Shown: positions 58,138 through 64,000 of the stretch, piece after piece
Numbering within the stretch: the stretch's first letter is position 1
Layout of the letters: each line of letters opens with the position of its first letter
NCBI RefSeq assembly: GCF_014349105.1
Contig: NZ_JACSJI010000004.1
Coordinates: 124,001-188,000 of the forward strand
DNA: 64,000 bases
Origin: Caulobacter sp. 17J80-11
Lineage (GTDB): Bacteria > Pseudomonadota > Alphaproteobacteria > Caulobacterales > Caulobacteraceae
Reading direction: 5' to 3'
The notes under the pieces: generated by a model
The model's input: only the letters and a program-made list of their open reading frames with translations
The model's database searches: none
Told to the model about the DNA's origin: nothing
Program-made: the position numbers and the translations under genes

Positions 58138-60192
58138 ATGCGCAGCGCTGGCGGGACGACACGGACGGGGTTTGGGGCGGGCGCGGTCAGGCTGGCCAAG
58201 CTGGTCGGGGTGTGGCTGCTGCTGGCGGCGGTGTCGATCGGGGCCGCGCGCCTGGGCAAGGTCGGCGCGGTGTCGGCGATCTGGCCGACCAACGCCATCG
58301 CGCTGATCCTGCTGCTGCGCGGGCCGTCGGACCGCAGCTGGAGCTTCGGGGTCTGCGCCGCCGCCTTCGCCTCGGCCATGACCTCGGCCCTGGTGGCCGG
58401 GCGCCCGCCGATGATCGGCGCGGCCTCGGCGGTGGTGAACCTGACCGAGATCGCGCTGGCCGCCTTCCTGCTGCGCCGCGGCGGCCTGGTCGGGGCCGAC
58501 GTGGCCGAGCCGCGCCGGCTGCTGCAGTTCCTGCTGCGCGCGGCGGTGATCGCGCCGCTGGTGGCCGCCGCCCTGGCCGCGCCGCTGATCGCCATGCGCA
58601 CCGGCCGGCCCTGGACCGAGGGCTTCTGGGACTTCTTCGCCTGCGACGCGCTGGGGATCGTGCTGATCACCCCGCTGGGCCTCGCCCTGGCCGACGCGCC
58701 GCTGAAGCGCAGCTTCAAGTGGCCCGACCTGGCCGCCGCCGCCGGCTTGGCCGCGGCGATCTTCGGCGTGTGCGTGTGGCTGAGCGACGACTACGGGCCG
58801 CCGGACGTGGCCCTGCTGGCCCCGCTGGCGGTGCTGGCGACCCTGCGCTTCGGCGTGGCCGGGGCGGCCGGGGCCTCGTTCTGGTCCGGGGCGGTGATCC
58901 TGACCCTGAGCGTGCACGGCTGGGGCTCGATCGGCCCGGACGAGATGCGCGAGACCGTGTTCGAGACCCAGCTGGGCCTGGCGGCCCTGCCGCTGACCTG
59001 CCTGCCGATCGCCGCCATGCTGGCCCGCTACGATCAGGCCCGGCGCGAGGCCGAGAACGCCAACCGCGCCAAGAGCGTGTTCCTGGCCAATATGAGCCAC
59101 GAGATCCGCACGCCCCTGAACGGGGTGATCGGGGTGGCCGACGTGCTGGCCTCGCGCCCGCTGGCCGCGCCGGAGCGCGAGCTGGTCGACACCATCCGCG
59201 CCTCGGGCGCCAACCTGCGCCGCCTGCTGGCCGACATCCTGGACCTGGCCCGCGTCGAATCCGGCAAGCTGGAGATCGCCCGCGAGCCGTTCCATCTGGG
59301 CGAAGCCGTGCGCACCGCCGCCGCCCTGGCCCAGCCGGAGGCCGACGAGAAGGGCCTGGCCCTGGAGGTCGAGGTCGACGCCGACTGCGAGGGCCTGGTC
59401 GAGGGCGACGCCCTGCGGGTGCGCCAGGTGCTGACCAACTTCCTGTCCAACGCGGTGAAGTTCACCCCGGCCGGCCGCGTGCGCCTGAGCGCGCGGCGCA
59501 CCGCCGACGGCGTGCGCCTCAGCGTCAGCGACACCGGCGCGGGCCTGACGCCCGAGCAGATGGCCCGCGTGTTCGAGCGCTTCCAGCAGGCCGACGGCTC
59601 GATCACCCGCCGCTACGGCGGCGCGGGGCTGGGCCTGGCCATCTCGCGCGAGCTGGCCGGCCTGATGGGCGGCGAACTGGGGGCGGAGAGCACGCCCGGG
59701 CGCGGCGCGACCTTCTGGCTGCACCTGCCGGTGACCCCGGCCGCGGCCGAAGCCGTCGGCCCGACGCCGGCCACGGCCTCGCCCGAGCCGGCCGAGGCGC
59801 GGCGCCTCAAGGTGCTGTCGGCCGACGACCATCCGACCAACCGCCGGCTGGTGGAGCTGCTGCTGGAGGCCTCCGGCGCCGAGCTCGTTTCGGTCGAGGA
59901 CGGCGAGCAGGCCCTGGCCGCCTTCCGCGCCGAGGCCTTCGACCTGGTCCTGATGGACATGCAGATGCCGGGCGTCGACGGCCTGTCGGCGGTGCGCGCC
60001 CTGCGCCAGATCGAGGCCGAGCGGGGCGCGGTCCGCACGCCGGTCCTGATGCTCTCGGCCAACGCGCTTCCGGAACACATCGCCGCCGGCCGGGCCGCCG
60101 GCGCCGACGGCCACCTGGCCAAGCCGCTGACCGCCGCCGACCTCTACGCGGCCGTCGCCGCCGCCACGGACGGGCGCGCGCGGGCGGCGTGA
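58138..60192 (+). CDS. MASE1 hybrid histidine kinase with receiver domain
   Basis: The 684-residue protein begins with a MASE1-type membrane sensor (residues about 15-300, with VSAIWPTNAIALILLLRGPS and FFACDALGIVLITPLGLAL). The HisKA domain has His321 in NMSHEIRTPLNGVIG, the ATPase part has NFLSNAVKFTPAGRV, DTGAGLTPEQ and GGAGLGLAISRELAGLMGG. The receiver has Asp607 in LVLMDMQMPGVDGLSA. Phosphate would pass from His321 to Asp607 and then to an unknown phosphotransfer partner. Its receiver is very like the stand-alone receiver at 17475. Confidence 0.95.
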   Translation: MRSAGGTTRTGFGAGAVRLAKLVGVWLLLAAVSIGAARLGKVGAVSAIWPTNAIALILLLRGPSDRSWSFGVCAAAFASAMTSALVAGRPPMIGAASAVVNLTEIALAAFLLRRGGLVGADVAEPRRLLQFLLRAAVIAPLVAAALAAPLIAMRTGRPWTEGFWDFFACDALGIVLITPLGLALADAPLKRSFKWPDLAAAAGLAAAIFGVCVWLSDDYGPPDVALLAPLAVLATLRFGVAGAAGASFWSGAVILTLSVHGWGSIGPDEMRETVFETQLGLAALPLTCLPIAAMLARYDQARREAENANRAKSVFLANMSHEIRTPLNGVIGVADVLASRPLAAPERELVDTIRASGANLRRLLADILDLARVESGKLEIAREPFHLGEAVRTAAALAQPEADEKGLALEVEVDADCEGLVEGDALRVRQVLTNFLSNAVKFTPAGRVRLSARRTADGVRLSVSDTGAGLTPEQMARVFERFQQADGSITRRYGGAGLGLAISRELAGLMGGELGAESTPGRGATFWLHLPVTPAAAEAVGPTPATASPEPAEARRLKVLSADDHPTNRRLVELLLEASGAELVSVEDGEQALAAFRAEAFDLVLMDMQMPGVDGLSAVRALRQIEAERGAVRTPVLMLSANALPEHIAAGRAAGADGHLAKPLTAADLYAAVAAATDGRARAA

Positions 60193-60228
60193 GCTCCAGC
60201 GGAAACCGAGGGCTCCGATCCAACCCCC

Positions 60229-60355
60229 GCTCATCCCCGCGAAGGCGGGACCCAGAGCGCAAGGGGGGGCGGACCCCGCGCTCCGCTTCATGAAGGCGTG
60301 CGGGCTACGGGGCGCCGTCACGGACCTGGGTCCCCGCCTTCGCGGGGATGAGCGG
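60229..60355. repeat. Dispersed repeat R4 (full unit)
   Basis: CTCATCCCCGCGAAGGCGGG and CCCGCCTTCGCGGGGATGAG are exact inverted ends, with GACCCAG and CTGGGTC just inside. It lies after the hybrid kinase gene. Confidence 0.82.
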
Positions 60356-60430
60356 AATAGGAACGGTACGCCCGCCTTGCCAAGCCGCTGATCGCGACGG
60401 ATGTTTCCACGGGCTCGAGGGGGAGGCCGC

Positions 60431-60826
60431 ATGCGCTCGCAGCTGACGTTCGCCGCCGCCGCCGCGGCTATCTTTTTCGCGGGCGCCGCGCGCGCCGAGG
60501 AGCCCTGCGCCTTGCGCGACCGCCCCGACGGGACGGCGGTCAGCGACCTCGCGGTGCACCTCTCGGTCACGCCCTATCCGCTGTACGCCCTGACCCGCAA
60601 GGGCGCGTGCGAGGGCGAATTCATGCTCTTCGAGCTGGCGAAGGACAGCCAGGCCGAGGCCATGTGGCGCGTGTTCATGACCCGCGTGCCGCCCGGCGAC
60701 ATGTACGAAAAGCGCCTGGCCTGGGACGCCGACACCACGGTCTCCGGCCGCCTGCGCTGCGCGCCGGGCGCGGGTTATTGCAAGCTGGTGGTCGACAAGA
60801 TCGCGGATCCGCTGGCGGCGAAGTAG
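60431..60826 (+). CDS. Secreted protein, single-domain relative of the protein at 51385
   Basis: The 131-residue product follows GGGAGGCC and has a signal peptide (MRSQLTFAAAAAAIFFAGAA, cleavage near ARA). It contains DRPDGTAVSDLAVHLSV, KGACEGEFMLFELAKDS, MWRVFMTRVPPG and TVSGRLRCAPGAGYC, matching one half of the two-domain protein at 51385. Four Cys suggest two disulfides. Probably periplasmic; function unknown. It is 10 bp before a small lipoprotein gene. Confidence 0.75.
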   Translation: MRSQLTFAAAAAAIFFAGAARAEEPCALRDRPDGTAVSDLAVHLSVTPYPLYALTRKGACEGEFMLFELAKDSQAEAMWRVFMTRVPPGDMYEKRLAWDADTTVSGRLRCAPGAGYCKLVVDKIADPLAAK

Positions 60827-60836
60827 GGCGGGGGCG

Positions 60837-61157
60837 ATGAAGCCGTGGGCCGCCGCAGTGTTGGCGTTTCAGCTCGCCGCCTGCAACGCCGCCGTTCCGG
60901 CGAAACTGCCGGCCGGCGACACCGAGATCGGGGCCGTGGCGAGGGACTGCAGCGCGCCGCGCTACTGCGGAAAGGTCGGCTTCGTCGACTGCGGCGCCGC
61001 CTGGGACGGCCCGGCCTACTACTTCGAGAAGGACACCGGGAAGATCCTCGGCCGCTGCGGCGGCGACTGCATCGGCCCCGTCGGCCCCGACGGCGCCGAC
61101 CCCGCCCGCGACTGCGCGACCTCCTGCCCGCCGCCCGCCTGGAAGTGCTCGCGTTGA
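60837..61157 (+). CDS. Small cysteine-rich lipoprotein
   Basis: The 106-residue product has lipobox LAAC (MKPWAAAVLAFQLAACNAAV). The mature part has seven further Cys (DCSAPRYCGKVGFVDCG, GRCGGDCIGPVGPDG, DCATSCPPPAWKC), so a disulfide-rich fold is likely. Ten bases separate it from the gene at 60431, indicating an operon. Palindrome P copy 9 follows 11 bp after the stop. Confidence 0.75.
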   Translation: MKPWAAAVLAFQLAACNAAVPAKLPAGDTEIGAVARDCSAPRYCGKVGFVDCGAAWDGPAYYFEKDTGKILGRCGGDCIGPVGPDGADPARDCATSCPPPAWKCSR

Positions 61158-61168
61158 AGGCCTGCGGA

Positions 61169-61198
61169 AATGTCCGCTTTGGGTGGAAAGCGGACATT
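61169..61198. repeat. Palindrome P, copy 9 (reverse orientation)
   Basis: AATGTCCGCTTT / AAAGCGGACATT around GGGTGG. From here on, the loop reads GGGTSG on the plus strand instead of CGACCC. Confidence 0.88.
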
Positions 61199-61276
61199 CG
61201 CTGACCTAGGCTGCTGAGCTCGGGGCTTGGGGTGCGGAATGAGTGGCGATTGGGCTTCGGTCGGTGGAGACGCCGC

Positions 61277-61741
61277 ATGAAGCTGTACTATGTCGGGCCT
61301 CGAATTCCGGACGGGGCCGACGAGGCGACGGTCACCGCGCGTGAACGGGCCTGCATCGGGCCGATCGCCGAACTGGTCGGAGCCTGCATCGAGAATGATC
61401 CCGCATTGTTCGGGGTGTGGCACGTCAACGAGATCGGCAAGCCTCGCGCGGAACAGCCGGACATGGTGTTCGGGAACGCGCAAGTCGTGCGGCTGCAGGG
61501 TGCGCAGGTCATTCGGGACGTGCTCAGAAGGTGCGTGGACCCGAGCAGCGGCGAGTTCATGCTGATCCGATCGCTGGTGACCTGCCGCGCCGTCATGTGC
61601 GGATACGACGGGCAGGCGTTCCTCTGCCTTCCGGAGGACGACCCTACGCCAGTATCGCCGAACGTAGACTTGATCCTGGTCGAAGACCGCTCAGACCTGA
61701 TCGTCGGAACTGATTATATGGACGGCCTGCTGCTCGATTGA
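61277..61741 (+). CDS. Hypothetical protein (154 residues)
   Basis: The product begins MKLYYVGPRIPDGADEATVT, is soluble, with four Cys (RACIGP, GACIEN, RRCVDP and TCRAVMCGYDG), and ends LIVGTDYMDGLLLD. It is unlike anything I recognise. GC is lower than the window average. It forms the first 'gene + palindrome' unit with copy 10, 15 bp after its stop. Confidence 0.65.
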   Translation: MKLYYVGPRIPDGADEATVTARERACIGPIAELVGACIENDPALFGVWHVNEIGKPRAEQPDMVFGNAQVVRLQGAQVIRDVLRRCVDPSSGEFMLIRSLVTCRAVMCGYDGQAFLCLPEDDPTPVSPNVDLILVEDRSDLIVGTDYMDGLLLD

Positions 61742-61756
61742 CGCGGGAAAGGCCCG

Positions 61757-61785
61757 AATGTCCGCTTTGGGTCGAAAGCGGACAT
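61757..61785. repeat. Palindrome P, copy 10
   Basis: AATGTCCGCTTT / AAAGCGGACAT around GGGTCG, 15 bp after a stop. Confidence 0.88.
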
Positions 61786-61859
61786 CACCTAAGACAAGCT
61801 TTGCGGGACCCCCAACCAGCCGGGCCCCGCAGCGTCGAACCCTACACGGAATAGCTCGA

Positions 61860-62157
61860 ATGCCCGCGTGCACAGTTCTGGAGGCCCTGACCTTCGTCGC
61901 CGCCGTGACCGCCCTATTCACCGCAGCCGAGAGCCGCACTAACCGCGCTCGTCGCCGCGGCGGTCGCCGTCGTTTCGTTCTTCCTGTCGTGGCAGGTCAA
62001 ATGCCCTCGGTGCCAGCTCCAGGTCCATAGCAAGGACGGCTATCGGAAGTTCGGCGAAGCCCCCTCAAAGCTGTGCGAGCGGTGCGGTCGGACCCGAGTT
62101 GGAGTTTGGTCCCTTCAATATCTGATCAAGCCTGAGCCTTGGCAGGATCGCCCCTGA
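61860..62157 (+). pseudogene. Frameshifted small membrane protein with zinc-ribbon end
   Basis: A frame from ATG 61860 encodes LEALTFVAAVTALFTAAESR, a membrane-type start. It does not continue sensibly. The next frame, which has no start codon of its own after a TGA, encodes AALTALVAAAVAVVSFFLSW, QVKCPRCQLQV, KLCERCGRTRVGVWSL and stops at 62157. The two Cys pairs would bind zinc next to a membrane anchor. A single indel near 61930 joins them. Either a pseudogene or a read error. Confidence 0.5.
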
Positions 62158-62164
62158 GGTGGGG

Positions 62165-62192
62165 AATGTCCGCTATGGGTCGAAAGCGGACA
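62165..62192. repeat. Palindrome P, copy 11
   Basis: AATGTCCGCTATGGGTCGAA followed by AGCGGACAT, one stem mismatch; 7 bp after the stop at 62157. Confidence 0.84.
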
Positions 62193-62233
62193 TCCGCTGG
62201 ATGTAAAACCTGAGAGGGCACCGGGAGGGGGAA

Positions 62234-62590
62234 GTGAGCTGGTTCGGTAAGATGTTCGGGGTGCGACAGGCGTCGCCGCCTTACGTGTCCCTGATCCTGG
62301 GCGGCGAATGGCGGGTAAAAAACGCCGCGCCCCTCAAATCCAAGCTCAGCCGGCTCGGAATACAGACGAAACGGGAGGGCTCCGCGCTGCTCCTTCGTTT
62401 CGGCCCCGAAAAGACCCAGCAGGCGGAAGCGGCTCGACAGCTGATTGGCCTGGGGGTCGCGTTCAGTGCGGGGCCGGCGTCTCCGTCGGACGTGCTGGGC
62501 CTGCTCCAGGCTGAGGGCCTGCTCGGAGAGCCGTACACCGAGATTTATTGGAGCGGCCCAGCCGAGTGGCACACTCGAACTGTGGGATAG
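62234..62590 (+). CDS. Hypothetical protein (118 residues)
   Basis: The product starts at GTG after GGGAGGGGGAA with MSWFGKMFGVRQASPPYVSL. It is soluble and mixed alpha/beta (SALLLRFGPEKTQQAEAARQ, DVLGLLQAEGLLGEPY). No family known. Palindrome P copy 12 starts four bases after its stop. Confidence 0.65.
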   Translation: MSWFGKMFGVRQASPPYVSLILGGEWRVKNAAPLKSKLSRLGIQTKREGSALLLRFGPEKTQQAEAARQLIGLGVAFSAGPASPSDVLGLLQAEGLLGEPYTEIYWSGPAEWHTRTVG

Positions 62591-62594
62591 CGAG

Positions 62595-62623
62595 AATGTC
62601 CGCTTTGGGTCGAAAGCGGACGT
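62595..62623. repeat. Palindrome P, copy 12
   Basis: AATGTCCGCTTT / AAAGCGGACGTT around GGGTCG, 4 bp after the stop at 62590. Confidence 0.86.
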
Positions 62624-62668
62624 TTGCTCGGGGTGGAAGGCGGTCAGCGGCACCGCTACGCTCGCAAG

Positions 62669-63013
62669 ATGAACACCCTGGCTCGCGAGCAATTCGTACA
62701 AGCCGCCCGGCAGCATGGGCAATTCGTCCGTGAGGGCGACGCGACAGGGTCGAATGCTGCCTACAGCCAACTGAGTTCTGCACTGCCGAAACTGAGGGCG
62801 GAGCCTGATGCCGGCGCGTCATTCTTGATGGATCTTCTCTCTGAGAGTGACCCGTCTGTGGTGACCTGGGCCGCCCTATACCTACTGCCATTCGATGAGA
62901 GAGCTTCGATAGCGGCTCTTGAGAAAGTGGCCGAGAGCGGCATCCCGCGCCTCGCGCTCAATGCCGCTATGACGCTGAAAGAGTGGCGGGCGGGCAGGCT
63001 GAAGATTGATTAG
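62669..63013 (+). CDS. DUF2019-like helical protein
   Basis: The 114-residue product is all-helical. FLMDLLSESDPSVVTWAALY and LPFDERASIAALEKVAESGI are followed by a repeat-like end (PRLALNAAMTLKEWRAGRLK), which fits the HEAT-like DUF2019 family. Members often occur in toxin/immunity neighbourhoods, but no toxin is visible. The GC content is low for the window. Palindrome P copy 13 follows 25 bp after the stop. Confidence 0.68.
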   Translation: MNTLAREQFVQAARQHGQFVREGDATGSNAAYSQLSSALPKLRAEPDAGASFLMDLLSESDPSVVTWAALYLLPFDERASIAALEKVAESGIPRLALNAAMTLKEWRAGRLKID

Positions 63014-63037
63014 AAGCGTCACGCCTATGCAGGGCGG

Positions 63038-63066
63038 AATGTCCGCTTTGGGTCGAAAGCGGACAC
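63038..63066. repeat. Palindrome P, copy 13
   Basis: AATGTCCGCTTT / AAAGCGGACA around GGGTCG, between convergent stops at 63013 and 63069. Confidence 0.86.
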
Positions 63067-63068
63067 GG

Positions 63069-63275
63069 CTAACAGCCGGCGCCGCTCAGCCGGGCGCATC
63101 CGTCAAGATAGGCGAGGAATTCCAATACCCACCAAGCTAGGAAGAACAGCGGCGCGGTGAGAGTGACCCAGAGGCCCTTCCATCGCTGCCGTCGCACTCT
63201 GTGCGCGATGAGGAAAAGCCAGGCGCCGGCAAGCGCGAGGGCTGTCCCGTACTGATAGAGCGCTACCCAGTTCAT
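63069..63275 (-). CDS. Small membrane protein, two segments
   Basis: The 68-residue product begins MNWVALYQYGTALALAGAWL, then a basic loop HRVRRQRWKG and a second segment (TAPLFFLAWWVLEFLAYLDG). It ends with Cys (CARLSGAGC). Unknown role. Confidence 0.6.
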   Translation of the reverse strand: MNWVALYQYGTALALAGAWLFLIAHRVRRQRWKGLWVTLTAPLFFLAWWVLEFLAYLDGCARLSGAGC

Positions 63276-63356
63276 CCTGCGATCCTACTCGGTCGCGTTC
63301 TTGACCGTGAAGGTCGCCTCCGCTCGGTGAGCTATTCGCAAGGGCGCTAGACCGCG

Positions 63357-63385
63357 AATGTCAGCTTTGGGTCGAAAGCGGACAA
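63357..63385. repeat. Palindrome P, copy 14 (decayed arm)
   Basis: AATGTCAGCTTTGGGTCGAA followed by AGCGGACAA; the left arm has CAGC for CCGC. It lies 8 bp after the stop of 63394. Confidence 0.78.
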
Positions 63386-63393
63386 ATGTCAGG

Positions 63394-63570
63394 TCAGCGT
63401 GGCTGCAGAGCTGCCGCGACAGCTTTCCAGCAACGGTGCTCGTCCGGTTTGCCGTCCTCCATCGCCTTCTCAGCCATGCACACAGCATAGCTCCAGGCGG
63501 TTCTGCCGTGCGAAGCTTCAAGCTCGTGGGCTCGACGGTCGACTTCCACATAGAACAGTTCGCGGTCCAT
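63394..63570 (-). CDS. Very small helical protein (58 residues)
   Basis: A 58-residue frame reads MDRELFYVEVDRRAHELEAS, then TAWSYAVCMAEKAMEDGKPD and ends AVAAALQPR. It is a compact helical pattern with plausible codon use, bounded by palindrome copies 14 and 15. No strong ribosome-binding site is seen before it. Function unknown. Confidence 0.5.
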   Translation of the reverse strand: MDRELFYVEVDRRAHELEASHGRTAWSYAVCMAEKAMEDGKPDEHRCWKAVAAALQPR

Positions 63571-63595
63571 GCGGCCTGATTAGAGTGCTGCTGCG

Positions 63596-63622
63596 ATGTC
63601 CGCTATGGGGCGAAAGCGGACA
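63596..63622. repeat. Palindrome P, copy 15
   Basis: GATGTCCGCTATGGGGCGAA followed by AGCGGACAA. It overlaps the last codons and stop of the gene at 63603. Confidence 0.8.
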
Positions 63623-63926
63623 ACGGAACGAACCTGGCGACAACGCTTCCCGCGATCGCCAGAATGAAGAACAGCGTGAAGGCGTCCCAACTACGATCGC
63701 TCTTCGCGTTCTTTCGTATGAGGTATCGCCGCACCAGATAGGCCACCAGGGCGACAATCAGACTGATCACGATGGTTGCGAGGATCAAACCGGTCGTCGC
63801 GCCGCTTCGCTCCTCAGGAGCGAGGTCCGGCGCATGCATGCGGGAATTGAGAGCGACGGACGCGGGTAAGAGAAACGCGATCACCGCACCGAGCCCAAGG
63901 CTCAGGTCCTTTGGTTTGTTGGCCAT
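63603..63926 (-). CDS. Small membrane protein with palindrome-encoded end
   Basis: The 107-residue product has three hydrophobic segments (LGLGAVIAFLLPASVAL, GLILATIVISLIVALVAYLV, FTLFFILAIAGSVVARFV) separated by charged loops. The final PLSAFAP and the stop codon are encoded by palindrome P copy 15. Start at ATG 63926 follows GGGAGGGGGC. The gap 63927-64000 shows nothing further. Confidence 0.65.
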   Translation of the reverse strand: MANKPKDLSLGLGAVIAFLLPASVALNSRMHAPDLAPEERSGATTGLILATIVISLIVALVAYLVRRYLIRKNAKSDRSWDAFTLFFILAIAGSVVARFVPLSAFAP

Positions 63927-64000
63927 GCCCCCTCCCAAGTCCGCCTCGCACCGGCCGCTTCAATGTCAGTCAGCACAGCAGGCGAATGATACGTGACCGT

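Noticed and set aside
62281-62891. Minus-strand frames containing NVRFRPKADI-like peptides
   Set aside because: These peptides are translations of palindrome P and recur in several spurious frames; the plus-strand genes explain the region better.
61169-63622. Chromosomal integron with gene cassettes
   Set aside because: The palindromes are about 30 bp, lack attC-type core sites (RYYYAAC/GTTRRRY), and no integron integrase is present.
51352-63622. CRISPR array
   Set aside because: The repeated palindromes are separated by whole genes of variable length, not by short uniform spacers, and no cas genes are present.

Overview
The window is very GC-rich DNA (roughly 70% by eye) from an alphaproteobacterium. 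It is most likely a member of the Caulobacteraceae, in the Phenylobacterium/Caulobacter neighbourhood. The grounds are a large TonB-dependent receptor, a phasin, many HWE/HisKA_2 sensor kinases, a MASE1 hybrid kinase, numerous small secreted proteins, and several families of paired-inverted dispersed repeats. This assignment is an inference from gene content, not a database result. No phage, transposase, integrase, CRISPR array or rRNA was found. Two tRNA genes are present: Glu(TTC) and Lys(TTT).

Region 1 (1-10.9 kb) holds a TonB-dependent receptor running off the left edge, then a lipocalin-sized secreted protein coupled to a 1043-residue Sel1-repeat protein with a Ser/Gly-rich segment. A same-strand run of small secreted proteins follows, then a hemolysin III-type membrane protein. 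Region 2 (11-18.3 kb) holds a phasin, a DUF6065 protein, a patatin-like phospholipase, NhaA and a stand-alone receiver protein. Region 3 (18.3-30.9 kb) is a metabolic and unknown mixture: two GFA-fold genes (one frameshifted), an M19 dipeptidase, an alpha/beta hydrolase, a membrane-anchored winged-helix regulator divergent from an orphan CheR, a P-loop kinase, a BASS-like transporter with a DUF1254/1214 protein, and an XRE-cupin regulator with a GNAT acetyltransferase.

Region 4 (31-50.2 kb) contains four HWE/HisKA_2 histidine kinases with no partner response regulators nearby. It also has a serine beta-lactamase-like hydrolase, an amine oxidase, a phosphodiester glycosidase, two GNAT proteins, a DUF805 protein, and a DUF347 membrane protein translationally coupled to an outer-membrane beta-barrel candidate. 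Region 5 (50.3-64 kb) is the most accessory-looking part. It has small unknown genes, a degraded TMEM175-type channel gene, a LuxR solo, a CPCC protein, a fifth HisKA_2 kinase and a MASE1 hybrid kinase. Sixteen copies of a roughly 30-bp palindrome (half-site TGTCCGCTTT) are spread through it, most of them at gene 3' ends. From 61.2 to 63.1 kb the layout becomes an array of 'one small gene + one palindrome' units.

Six repeat families are labelled here. R1 is the CCCTCGGG hairpin. R2 carries GTCATCCCGG ends, R3 GACGAAAGTCGGG ends, R4 CCCGCGAAGGCGGG ends, R5 CTCCCCTTGCGGGAG ends and R6 a CTACAATATTG core. P marks the TGTCCGCTTT palindrome. R1 to R6 mostly occur as two inverted ends about 90-200 bp apart between convergent or consecutive genes. 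Several genes take their last codons and stop codon from such a repeat. All identifications come from reading the sequence and recalled family features; no searches were run.
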